Source of the DNA: Hahella sp018986435
Lineage (GTDB): Bacteria > Pseudomonadota > Gammaproteobacteria > Pseudomonadales > Oleiphilaceae
DNA: 64,000 nucleotides
Assembly: GCF_050749805.1 (NCBI RefSeq)
Contig: NZ_CP192738.1
Location: 930,001 to 994,000 of the forward strand
Direction: 5' to 3'
A program made the position numbers and the translations under genes. Positions 53,229 through 64,000 of this stretch are shown here, piece after piece. Positions within the stretch are counted from its first letter, which is position 1, and each line of letters starts with the position of its first letter. The notes under the pieces are model-generated. The model ran no database searches. It saw only the letters and a list, made by a program, of their open reading frames with translations, and was not told the DNA's origin.

Positions 53229-54335
53229 CTACGCGCAGACTTTCTTATAGATATCTAGCATACCGTCCATCATTTTCTCAGAAGTCATTTCTTCCATGGC
53301 ATGCTGATACGCGTTCTTCCTTAAAGTTGCCGCTAACTTGCTATCTGTTAGTAGTTTAATTGCCGCTTCTGCTAAGGCTTCTGGATTTTGTGGGGGGCAA
53401 AGTAAGCCTGTATTGTTGTGGGAGATCATTTCCGGTAGACCTCCAACGGTCGTAGCTATCATGCTGTTTTCCATTAAGAAGGCTTGAGATACTAAGCGGG
53501 TTTGCGCTTCCGTTCCAATTGAGCAGATCATGACAATGTCACTAAACGCCTGGTAGTTTTCAATATCAGATTTATAGCCTATAAACTTGATTCGCTCTTT
53601 AAATTTTGATTTCTCCCAGTGCTCCTTGACCTGGCTTTCGTATGCTTTAGTATCCGCTGTGGCGCTACCTAGCTGTATAAACGTCACACCAGGCAGCTGC
53701 TCAGCTATAATCTCGCATGCTTTTACGAAGAATAGTTGTCCTTTGTCCTCTCGAATCATCCCAATGTTTGATACCACTTTGTGGTCAGAAGGTATCCCCA
53801 GGCTTGCCTTGAGCGCTGAACCATCAATATTTGCGTGGTAACGGTTATGGTCTACGCCAGCTTTTGCCGTATAAACTTTGCTGGCAGGAGCGAGTTTAAG
53901 CTGGATGATCTGTTCGTTTATCTTATTGGCGGTAGTGATAATCTGATGATTACCGTATTTCCAAATCAGCCGATGGAGGAAGTCGTGTTTTATTGGGGTG
54001 GTGACATGGCGCGAGCGAACTACTTTCACCTTGGTCAGCCATTTAGCGAACATTGCATAGGATGCGTCTCGATTGCTATGAGCATCGATTAGCTCAATTT
54101 TATTTTGATTGATAAAGCGGATTAGCTTTCTTATGACTTTAGGATTCGCGGAGCCGCGAAAGTCTATTTCAGTGTTAGGAATATTTCTTTTTCTCGCCTC
54201 CATCAGGATCGCAGATTGAGGGCGCGCGACAATCCAGCAGTGATGTCCATTGGCATTTAACCATTGAGTTTGCTCTATTACTCGTAGCTCCTGTCCGCCC
54301 CAATTTAAGCTACTTTCCAAGTGTGCAATGTTCAA
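53229..54335 (-). CDS. GT4-family glycosyltransferase
   Basis: The 368-residue GT-B enzyme opens with IAHLESSLNWGGQELRV, a glycine-rich acceptor loop, and has VSNIGMIREDKGQLFFVKA and VGGLPEMISHNNTGLLC. Its donor motif reads G-TEAQTRLVSQAFLM, so the second Glu of the usual Glu-x7-Glu is Gln, a variant found in a subset of LPS transferases. It is on the minus strand and converges with the GT2 gene at 52265. The sugar is unknown. Confidence 0.82.
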   Translation of the reverse strand: MNIAHLESSLNWGGQELRVIEQTQWLNANGHHCWIVARPQSAILMEARKRNIPNTEIDFRGSANPKVIRKLIRFINQNKIELIDAHSNRDASYAMFAKWLTKVKVVRSRHVTTPIKHDFLHRLIWKYGNHQIITTANKINEQIIQLKLAPASKVYTAKAGVDHNRYHANIDGSALKASLGIPSDHKVVSNIGMIREDKGQLFFVKACEIIAEQLPGVTFIQLGSATADTKAYESQVKEHWEKSKFKERIKFIGYKSDIENYQAFSDIVMICSIGTEAQTRLVSQAFLMENSMIATTVGGLPEMISHNNTGLLCPPQNPEALAEAAIKLLTDSKLAATLRKNAYQHAMEEMTSEKMMDGMLDIYKKVCA

Positions 54336-54495
54336 AATTTGATCTCGCTGAATTAATAAGGCTAGTTAACGAGCGTTAACCGGAGGGCGGTCAGTATATC
54401 GTGAAATAGTGAGAACCTCGAAATGGGAAATCGCCCAATGATAACTAAGGTAATCGTGTACTATTGCTCTCTTAACTTGTACAGGTAATTGGATC

Positions 54496-55248
54496 ATGCA
54501 CAAACTGACAGCCACTATTATCACTCTGAATGAAGCTTCTCGCATTGCGCGTTGCATCGAAAGCGTCCAATTTGCTGATGAAGTGGTGGTTGTCGATTCG
54601 GGTAGCACTGATGACACTTGTCGGATCGCTCAGGACATGGGGTGTCGCGTTATTACTCAAGAGTGGCTGGGGTACGGTGGGCAGAAGCAGTTTGCTGTTG
54701 ATCTGGCGAGCAGTGATTGGGTGTTGTGTATCGACGCCGACGAGGTGGTCACTAGCGAACTTGCTGCTTCTATTAAGCAAGTCATGCAAAGGCCTGATGC
54801 GGATGCATATAGTTTTCCTCGCAGGAACTATTTTTTGGGTGAGCCTCTTCGTTATGGCGAGGGGTATCCAGACCGTAGCCTGCGGCTTTTCAATCGAAAG
54901 AAGGCAAGATGGACCCAAGACTTGGTGCACGAAGCTGTGAGGTGTGAAGGGCGGATTCAAAAGTTAGAAGGAGACTTGAACCATTTTTCCGAGGAGACAA
55001 TCTCGCAATATTTAGCCAAGCAAAATAAGTATACGCAGATTCAGGCGGAAGATATGTTTCGACGAGGGAAGAAGGTCGGGCTTGGTAAAATTCTCGTTAG
55101 CCCTATAATTCGATTTTTTAAGTTCTATGTTATACGCCGGGGCTTTCTAGATGGTATGCCGGGGTTTGTGCATATTGTTATTGGTTGTATGAATAGCTTC
55201 GTGAAGTATGTGAAGCTGTATGAGCTGAGGTCTAAGAACCGGGATTAA
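54496..55248 (+). CDS. GT2-family LPS core glycosyltransferase (WaaE/KdtX-like)
   Basis: The 250-residue GT-A enzyme starts LTATIITLNEASRIARCI and has EVVVVDSGSTDDT and the metal motif CIDADEVV. A WLGYGGQKQFA segment and the later RDLVHEAVR-like region (WTQDLVHEAVRCEG) are typical of beta-1,4-glucosyltransferases of the WaaE/KdtX group that act on heptose I of the LPS core. No other gene of the cluster names the sugar, so glucose is inference. It is divergent from the minus-strand GT4 at 53229. Confidence 0.88.
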   Translation: MHKLTATIITLNEASRIARCIESVQFADEVVVVDSGSTDDTCRIAQDMGCRVITQEWLGYGGQKQFAVDLASSDWVLCIDADEVVTSELAASIKQVMQRPDADAYSFPRRNYFLGEPLRYGEGYPDRSLRLFNRKKARWTQDLVHEAVRCEGRIQKLEGDLNHFSEETISQYLAKQNKYTQIQAEDMFRRGKKVGLGKILVSPIIRFFKFYVIRRGFLDGMPGFVHIVIGCMNSFVKYVKLYELRSKNRD

Positions 55249-56465
55249 ATGTTTTGTTCTGAGACTGCATGTAACACGCTCTTGAATCTGTCGAAATAAG
55301 TCTCAGGAGAGAATAGTGAGTGAGACCTGATGCGTGCTGCATGGCTCATTCTTGAATAGTCGGCTGTATTCAATATAAGTTCGCAAATGGCATTTGCCAT
55401 GCTATCGGGGCTGACTGCTTTGGGTGGTCCTAGTTTATTGGCGGACGCATCAAAAATAATGGGTGGTAATCCTTGTATATTGCCGCCCATTTGTTGGTAT
55501 TCTTCTAAGCCAAGGCTCACGGGAATTGTATAGCCTGTAATGTTGTTCTCTACTACGTCGGCAAGTCCATCTACGTCGGATGCAATGACTGGGCAGCCGA
55601 ACGCCATAGCCTCTAGAGCCACGAGGCCAAAGGGCTCTCTAAGTGAAGGGCAGAGAAGGCAGTCAATATCTAGGTAGAACTGCTCTATTTGACTTTGTAA
55701 TCCCAAGAAGTTAACTGCACCCTCAATGCACAGTTCTTTAGTGAGAGCTTTTAATTGCTGCTCGTCTGGGCCTACGCCAGCGATTGAAAGAATAACCGGA
55801 AAATTCTTGTCTAATAGTATCTTGAGTGCATGAAGAGCAGTGGTGACGCCTTTGACGCTGACTAGCCGGCCTGCGAGTCCCAGCCTAAATGGAGAGTGTG
55901 GTAGTTTGTCGCAACTTGCATGAGTAGATGAGAGTTTAAACTTGTTGAGTAGAGGGTTGTGGATGACTACTGCGTTATCTTTCGAGTAGCTCCAGTTATA
56001 CCGAATAACTTCCAAGGCGGCTTTTGAATTACAGATGACTCCATCAACCTTGGATAAAAAAGCGGTAGCGGCTTTTTTGTCATCGCAGCGCCAGCCAGCC
56101 CCATGCTCATAATAGATAACTTTAGTGCTCGAAGGGCAAAGGCTCAGGTCGATTCCCTCAATTTTGTTCCAGACAACGAGTATTTCAGGGGCTATTTGGC
56201 TTAGCAGGCGTTTCAGGTTCCGGTGGCGTAAGAAACTTGGTTTTTTGGGGAGGCGTAAAGAGTGATAGTACTTGACGGAGTATACCTGCTCAGAATACGC
56301 GTTTACCTCCTCTGCGAGCTCCGAATGGATATGGGAGCGATCACTAATCGTAACATTCTGGAAGTCGCTATAGCTCATCCTTAGATAGTCGCAGTAGAGC
56401 CTCTCTACGCCCCCTATTGTGTCAAGTGCGACCAAGTGAGCAACTTTTATCCGCTTCGATGGCAT
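55245..56465 (-). CDS. GT4-family glycosyltransferase
   Basis: The 406-residue GT-B enzyme starts IKVAHLVALDTIGGVERLYCDY. It has LGLAGRLVSVKGVTTALHAL in the donor domain and the clear Glu-x7-Glu motif REPFGLVALEAMAFG, followed by SDVDGLADVVEN. It overlaps the stop of the convergent WaaE-like gene by four bases. It is the outermost transferase of the LPS cluster and borders the rRNA operon. The sugar is unknown. Confidence 0.85.
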   Translation of the reverse strand: MPSKRIKVAHLVALDTIGGVERLYCDYLRMSYSDFQNVTISDRSHIHSELAEEVNAYSEQVYSVKYYHSLRLPKKPSFLRHRNLKRLLSQIAPEILVVWNKIEGIDLSLCPSSTKVIYYEHGAGWRCDDKKAATAFLSKVDGVICNSKAALEVIRYNWSYSKDNAVVIHNPLLNKFKLSSTHASCDKLPHSPFRLGLAGRLVSVKGVTTALHALKILLDKNFPVILSIAGVGPDEQQLKALTKELCIEGAVNFLGLQSQIEQFYLDIDCLLCPSLREPFGLVALEAMAFGCPVIASDVDGLADVVENNITGYTIPVSLGLEEYQQMGGNIQGLPPIIFDASANKLGPPKAVSPDSMANAICELILNTADYSRMSHAARIRSHSLFSPETYFDRFKSVLHAVSEQNI

Positions 56466-56722
56466 GTCTATACGCTCCTGGCGGGACTCTGCATGTTCCC
56501 TTACTTATAGTAGTAAGGTCATTTCCAAGATAATCCATGAGCCTCTAATTTAAGTAAAGAGAACATGGCCACACTTATAAGGTTAGCTGGTGTGTCCTGT
56601 AAGCTTGGAGAATCTGCGTGAAGATGTATACGAACCCGATGATGCAAAGAGGGAGCGAGCACGTGATTCAGGCGGGCAAGAAGAAGATAGCGCAGGTTTT
56701 TGTGAAATAACGAAAATAGTGC

Positions 56723-56750
56723 TTGCGCGAAATTAAGGGGTGCGTATAAT
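56723..56750 (+). promoter_or_regulatory. rRNA promoter P1
   Basis: TTGCGC (56723-56728) and TATAAT (56745-56750) with a 16-base spacer. The GC-rich discriminator GCGCCCC follows, the mark of stringently controlled rRNA promoters. AT-rich DNA just upstream (TTTTTGTGAAATAACGAAAA) may be an UP element. The rest of 56466-56722 contains nothing I can name. Confidence 0.8.
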
Positions 56751-56829
56751 GCGCCCCACTTCGACGGGGAAGCCGGTCGGAGGGGAGGGAGAGAGCTGGT
56801 TCGAGAGAGTCGGCGGCGCTAAAAAGGAG

Positions 56830-56857
56830 TTGACACTGAGAAACGAAAGTGTAGAAT
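56830..56857 (+). promoter_or_regulatory. rRNA promoter P2
   Basis: TTGACA (56830-56835) and TAGAAT (56852-56857) with a 16-base spacer, followed by a GCGCGCC discriminator. It lies 107 bases after P1. Confidence 0.8.
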
Positions 56858-56893
56858 GCGCGCCTCGGTCGGAGAGAGTCTCCGGAAGAGAAA

Positions 56894-56905
56894 GTTCTTT
56901 AAAAA
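56894..56905 (+). promoter_or_regulatory. boxA antitermination site in the 16S leader
   Basis: GTTCTTTAAAAA resembles boxA (TGCTCTTTAACA), the site for NusB-S10-dependent antitermination. It differs at two or three positions from the consensus. Confidence 0.6.
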
Positions 56906-56909
56906 GTTA

Positions 56910-56928
56910 ATCAAGCAATTTGTTGTGG
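56910..56928 (+). other. 5' arm of the 16S rRNA processing stem
   Basis: These 19 bases (ATCAAGCAATTTGTTGTGG) are the exact inverse complement of 58628-58646 beyond the 3' end of 16S. The pair forms the RNase III stem that frees pre-16S rRNA, and wobble pairs extend it. Confidence 0.88.
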
Positions 56929-57063
56929 GCGCTAACTGAGGCGGATCTGGAAAAGATTAAGTCTTAAGTTAGTGACTCGTACAATTCATGAGTGAGCAAT
57001 CACTCAAGAGTACAGTAGTTTTAACTTGAGCAAGATTAAGAATCTTAATGATTCACACTCTTT

Positions 57064-58598
<1,535 letters not shown>

Positions 58599-58627
58599 AA
58601 CGATATCCAACTGTCTCAGTTTGGCGT

Positions 58628-58646
58628 CCACAACAAATTGCTTGAT
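58628..58646 (+). other. 3' arm of the 16S rRNA processing stem
   Basis: CCACAACAAATTGCTTGAT is the exact complement of 56910-56928 and completes the RNase III cleavage stem around 16S. Confidence 0.88.
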
Positions 58647-58711
58647 TGGCGAGTAGAGAGCTTACTTAAGGGTCATCAGACCCGTGACGCAATCGAGAGA
58701 TTGCAAGTTCT

Positions 58712-58788
<77 letters not shown>

Positions 58789-58836
58789 GAATTTCCTTGT
58801 TCTTGGTGAATAACTAGGTTTGATTAGGAAAATTAT

Positions 58837-58912
58837 GGGGCTGTAGCTCAGCTGGGAGAGCGCCTGCCTTGCACGCAGGAGGTCAGCGGTTCGATCCCGC
58901 TCAGCTCCACCA
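58837..58912 (+). tRNA. alaT: tRNA-Ala (TGC)
   Basis: A 76-base cloverleaf with anticodon TGC at 58870-58872, the TTCGATC T-arm and an encoded CCA end. It follows tRNA-Ile by 48 bases in the same spacer. Confidence 0.98.
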
Positions 58913-59042
58913 TTCATAGAATGGTAGTAGTACGGTTGACAATTAGGTAAGTGAAATCTGACGGTTTCAGATGATAGAAACGAATACAGCATGAAAGTTT
59001 CAAAAAGATGACTGTATTGGTTTCTGGCATTTGGTCAGAGAA

Positions 59043-59053
59043 GCTCTTTAACA
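59043..59053 (+). promoter_or_regulatory. boxA in the 16S-23S spacer
   Basis: GCTCTTTAACA is an exact match to the core of the boxA consensus, placed about 180 bases ahead of 23S as in other rRNA operons. Confidence 0.85.
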
Positions 59054-59213
59054 ATTTGGATAAGCAAAGTAAAAACCAACGTGGTGACAGATGAAGTTTA
59101 TTTGTCACTCAACGGATAGGTTTTACTGAGTAGTTATACTCAAGCGCAATATCGGCAAATTATTGTTACGGTGAAACCAGCGCTGTATAGCTTGAAGTGA
59201 TGGCAGTAATGAA

Positions 59214-59230
59214 ATTACTTCGGGTTATAT

Positions 59231-59237
<7 letters not shown>
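59214..59237 (+). other. 5' arm of the 23S rRNA processing stem
   Basis: The stretch ending GGTCAAG pairs with 62113-62137 beyond the 3' end of 23S: ATTACTTCGG pairs with CCGAAGTAAT and TTATATGGTCAAG with CTTGACCATATAA, with a small bulge. This is the RNase III stem of pre-23S. Confidence 0.85.
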
Positions 59238-62121
<2,884 letters not shown>

Positions 62122-62235
62122 ATAACACCGAAGTAATTTACCGGTATTGATTGAGTATAACTGCTTATCCAAGTTAAAGGTCTTCTGACCAAGCGCCAAC
62201 TAGACAAGCTAGACTAAGACAAAGCTTAACGGTTT

Positions 62236-62352
62236 TGCCTGATGATCATAGCGGACTGGAACCACCTGATCCCATTCCGAACTCAGAAGTGAAACAGTCC
62301 AGCGCCGATGGTAGTGTGGATTACCCATGCAAGAGTAGGTCGTCGTCAGGCT
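62236..62352 (+). rRNA. rrf: 5S ribosomal RNA
   Basis: About 117 bases. The ends TGCCTGA and TCAGGCT pair, and the conserved stretch CCATTCCGAACTCAGAAGTGAAA is present. It follows 23S by about 115 bases with no tRNA in between. Confidence 0.95.
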
Positions 62353-62364
62353 CTTAATACGAAG

Positions 62365-62390
62365 AACCCGTCCTCGTGACGGGTTTTTTT
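62365..62390 (+). terminator. rRNA operon terminator
   Basis: AACCCGTC (62365-62372) and GACGGGTT (62378-62385) form an 8-bp stem with a CTCGT loop, ending in a run of seven T. Confidence 0.95.
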
Positions 62391-62404
62391 ATGCCTGAAA
62401 TTTA

Positions 62405-62502
62405 GAGCCAGGCCCTGCGCCACAGCTATCCCTTCTGCAAACACTCAGTGAAAGTCCCGCGAGGGCGACTCCAGGCCTTCCGGCTGTGGCGTCAGACGGC
62501 TC
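62405..62502. repeat. TA-flanked 98-bp imperfect palindrome (MITE-like)
   Basis: Terminal GAGCC (62405-62409) mirrors GGCTC (62498-62502). An inner GCCACAGC (62419-62426) mirrors GCTGTGGC (62483-62490). A TA dinucleotide lies just outside each end (62403-62404 and 62503-62504), as in insertions by the Tc1/mariner/IS630 class. A smaller hairpin (AGTC...GACT) is in the centre. It has no coding capacity. On its right it abuts the last recognisable codons of the IS3 transposase remnant. A non-mobile structural element is the alternative. Confidence 0.5.
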
Positions 62503-62504
62503 TA

Positions 62505-62654
62505 TTGAGATAGATTCAGGGCTGTTATCGATGTAACTTACTGGGGTTGCCTAGCCATGCCACCGATCTCTTCAGTACTCGAATGATTAGGGGCGCTGGC
62601 AGACTCAGGTCAACTTCAATGGTCAGCGTCTCACGATTAAAATCATCACAAAGT
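62505..62654 (-). pseudogene. IS3-family OrfB transposase remnant, downstream part
   Basis: Read on the minus strand from 62647: DDFNRETLTIEVDLSLPAP, then RVLKRSVAWLGNPSKLH. This is the catalytic-core pattern of IS3 OrfB, normally 'VDDFNRE...IEVDL.LPA..V.RVL...VAW.G.P..LR'. Two bases are missing after KLH; in the next frame DNSPESIS corresponds to DNGPEFIS. The IS630 insertion cuts it off from its upstream part at 63802-64000. The homology ends at the TA of the palindromic element. Confidence 0.8.
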
Positions 62655-62656
62655 TA

Positions 62657-63798
62657 CTAATCCGAAACAAAGTAGGCGAACACAGAAATAGTCTATATTC
62701 AAGCATGTCATGGACCCGACTTTAGATAAACAGAGTGGATGCTATGCCCTCAAATGATGGAAGAAAGCTTGATCATAAAACACTAGAAGTCATTCGCATT
62801 CGCGCAGTACAGCAAGTCCAGGCAGGAGAAAGCCCGGAGGCAGTTATACGGGCGCTAGGCTTCAGCCGGCCGCGTATTTATGAATGGCTGGCGGCTTATC
62901 GGGAAGGCGGCTATGACGCACTTAAAGCGAAACGCCTATATGGCCGTCCCCGCAAATTAAATGGTCGACAGCTACGCCAGATCTATACCTGGGTGGTGGG
63001 ATATCAGCCACAGCAGTTTAAGTTTGAATATGCATTGTGGACTCGCGGACTGGTGCGGGACCTGATCAAGCGGAAATTTCGGGTTAGCCTGTCTGATGTA
63101 TCGGTGGGACGACTCCTGAGGGCAATGGGGCTGACGCCGCAGAAGCCGCTTTTTCGCGCTTACCAGCAAGATCCAGATAGGGTTGCTCGCTGGAAACAAG
63201 AAGAATACCCACGCATTCGCCAGTTGGCGAAAGCAGCGAACGCGGAGATTCTCTTCGCGGACGAGGCGAGCATTCGTTCGGACTATCACAGCGGAACGAC
63301 GTGGTCGATCAAAGGGTTGACTCCGGAAGTGAAGACGACAGGGGCGCGCTTTGGGCTTAACCTAATTTCCGCAGTGTCGGCCAGAGGCGAGTTTCATTTC
63401 AAGGTGATAGAAGGCAAGCTCAACGCGGAGAGCTTTATCGGATTTTTAGAGGACTTGACGTATAAGTCTGAACGACCAGTCTTTCTAATCGTCGATGGAC
63501 ACCCAGCCCATCAAGCCAGGAAGGTAAAGGAATATCTCGCCACCCAGGAAGGCAGGTTGCAGCTATTCTTCCTGCCGCCTTACTCCCCTGAACTCAATCC
63601 AGATGAGTCCGTGTGGAGCTACTTGAAACATCAGCGACTGGGAAAGATGAAGATTGCAGGTCCAGACCAATTAAGAAAGATGGCTTTAAAAATCCTTCGG
63701 AGCATGAAAAGAACGCCATCATTGATTCAAAGTTTATTTAGGCATCCAGAACTTAAATATATTATGGCTTAGTGATCGGATACTTATTTACGGGTTAG
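62657..63798 (+). mobile_element. IS630-family insertion sequence with TA target duplication
   Basis: 1142 bp. The left end CTAATCCGAAACAAAGTAGGCG (62657-62678) and the inverse complement of the right end CTAACCCGTAAATAAGTATCCG (63777-63798) agree at 16 of 22 positions. TA flanks both ends (62655-62656 and 63799-63800). IS630 elements insert at TA and duplicate it. The element carries one full transposase gene, and removing it restores the reading frame pattern of an older IS3-family gene, which shows the direction and site of insertion. Confidence 0.85.
62744..63772 (+). CDS. IS630-family transposase
   Basis: A 342-residue DDE transposase. The N-terminal helix-turn-helix region (PEAVIRALGFSRPRIYEWLAAYREGG) binds the ends. 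Catalytic residues lie in FADEASIRSDY (first Asp), IVDGHPAH (second Asp) and PPYSPELNPDESVW (Glu, about 36 residues after the second Asp). The ATG at 62744 is preferred; an in-frame GTG at 62735 would add three residues. It is uninterrupted, so the element may be active. The gene ends 26 bases before the right end of the element. Confidence 0.95.
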   Translation: MPSNDGRKLDHKTLEVIRIRAVQQVQAGESPEAVIRALGFSRPRIYEWLAAYREGGYDALKAKRLYGRPRKLNGRQLRQIYTWVVGYQPQQFKFEYALWTRGLVRDLIKRKFRVSLSDVSVGRLLRAMGLTPQKPLFRAYQQDPDRVARWKQEEYPRIRQLAKAANAEILFADEASIRSDYHSGTTWSIKGLTPEVKTTGARFGLNLISAVSARGEFHFKVIEGKLNAESFIGFLEDLTYKSERPVFLIVDGHPAHQARKVKEYLATQEGRLQLFFLPPYSPELNPDESVWSYLKHQRLGKMKIAGPDQLRKMALKILRSMKRTPSLIQSLFRHPELKYIMA

Positions 63799-63801
63799 TA
63801 A

Positions 63802-64000
63802 ATGTTCTTAAGTGACGCCCGCATAGTAAACTGTCATTCATGAAGCCCAATGACCAGCACTAGTTAGCCCGTGTTGGTGATGCTAGAGGCTCTGGATGCC
63901 GTGTCGGCAGACATTTTTTACCTCGACGACATTTGTTGAGATTAAGCTCTCGGTACACCCGATACATGCTTCAGCGAAGGCCCCAACGCCGAAGAATGGT
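63802..64000 (-). pseudogene. IS3-family OrfB transposase remnant, upstream part (runs off the window)
   Basis: On the minus strand from the window end the frame reads YRVYRELNLNKCRRGKK, PEPLASPTRAN, a stop (TAG), CWSLGFMNDSLLCGRHLRT. This is the IS3 OrfB pattern ('VYRLYRELGLN...CWSMDFM.D.L..GR.FRT'), with stop codons at two places. It ends at the TA target of the IS630 element. Joined to 62505-62654 it continues RTFNFVDDFNRE after one missing base is restored. Confidence 0.8.

Noticed and set aside
62403..62504. Integron attC site
   Set aside because: It is a palindrome of similar size, but lacks the RYYYAAC/GTTRRRY core sites and there is no integrase or cassette array.

Overview
The window is a 64 kb chromosomal segment of a gammaproteobacterium. 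The pseudomonad-type gene order (radC, coaBC, dut, a long algC and argB; cytochrome c4 next to dsbA; ygiF-like CYTH gene next to glnE), a SutA-like protein, an acidic trimeric-type porin and moderately GC-rich coding DNA suggest a marine Oceanospirillales/Pseudomonadales relative, possibly close to Hahella. That genus call is an inference from memory of gene order and rRNA, not a database result.

Layout. 1-12 kb: a SutA-like RNA polymerase-associated protein, a membrane protein, a TVP38-flavoprotein fusion, the hemB-ppk1-AI-2E-transporter run, then ferredoxin, coaD and a coniferyl-aldehyde-type dehydrogenase divergent from a TetR regulator with a perfect 16-bp palindrome between them. 12-26 kb: engB, cytochrome c4, dsbA, a nuclease-family protein, rpmB-rpmG, radC, and the coaBC-dut-algC-argB run, followed by an unknown secreted or membrane-anchored protein, argE and argA. 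26-40 kb: a lipoprotein peptidase, a 1293-residue PilZ-DUF1631-GGDEF-EAL protein, the nitrogen control set ntrC-ntrB and glnA (with readable sigma-54 and NtrC sites), typA, and a proline-iminopeptidase-like protein that lacks its catalytic serine. 40-49 kb: dtd, a porin behind a long AT-rich leader, a CYTH phosphatase, glnE and ilvE. 47.4-56.5 kb: an LPS-core cluster (waaF, waaC, a GT39-like membrane transferase, three GT4 and two GT2 enzymes) on mixed strands, AT-richer than its surroundings. 56.7-62.4 kb: a complete rRNA operon (16S, tRNA-Ile, tRNA-Ala, 23S, 5S) with two promoters, boxA sites, processing stems and a terminator. 62.4-64 kb: mobile DNA, namely an IS630-family element with TA duplication inserted into an already broken IS3-family transposase gene, beside a TA-flanked 98-bp palindrome.

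How genes work together. glnA, ntrBC and glnE form the core of nitrogen control: GlnE adenylylates GlnA (Tyr397 is present), and NtrBC drives sigma-54 promoters seen upstream of glnA and ntrB. argB, argE and argA supply early arginine synthesis. The waa cluster builds the LPS core. No phage, CRISPR array or clear defence island is visible. The most notable points are the nested insertion sequences, the serine-less peptidase homologue, the multi-domain c-di-GMP protein and the LPS cluster with unassigned transferases.
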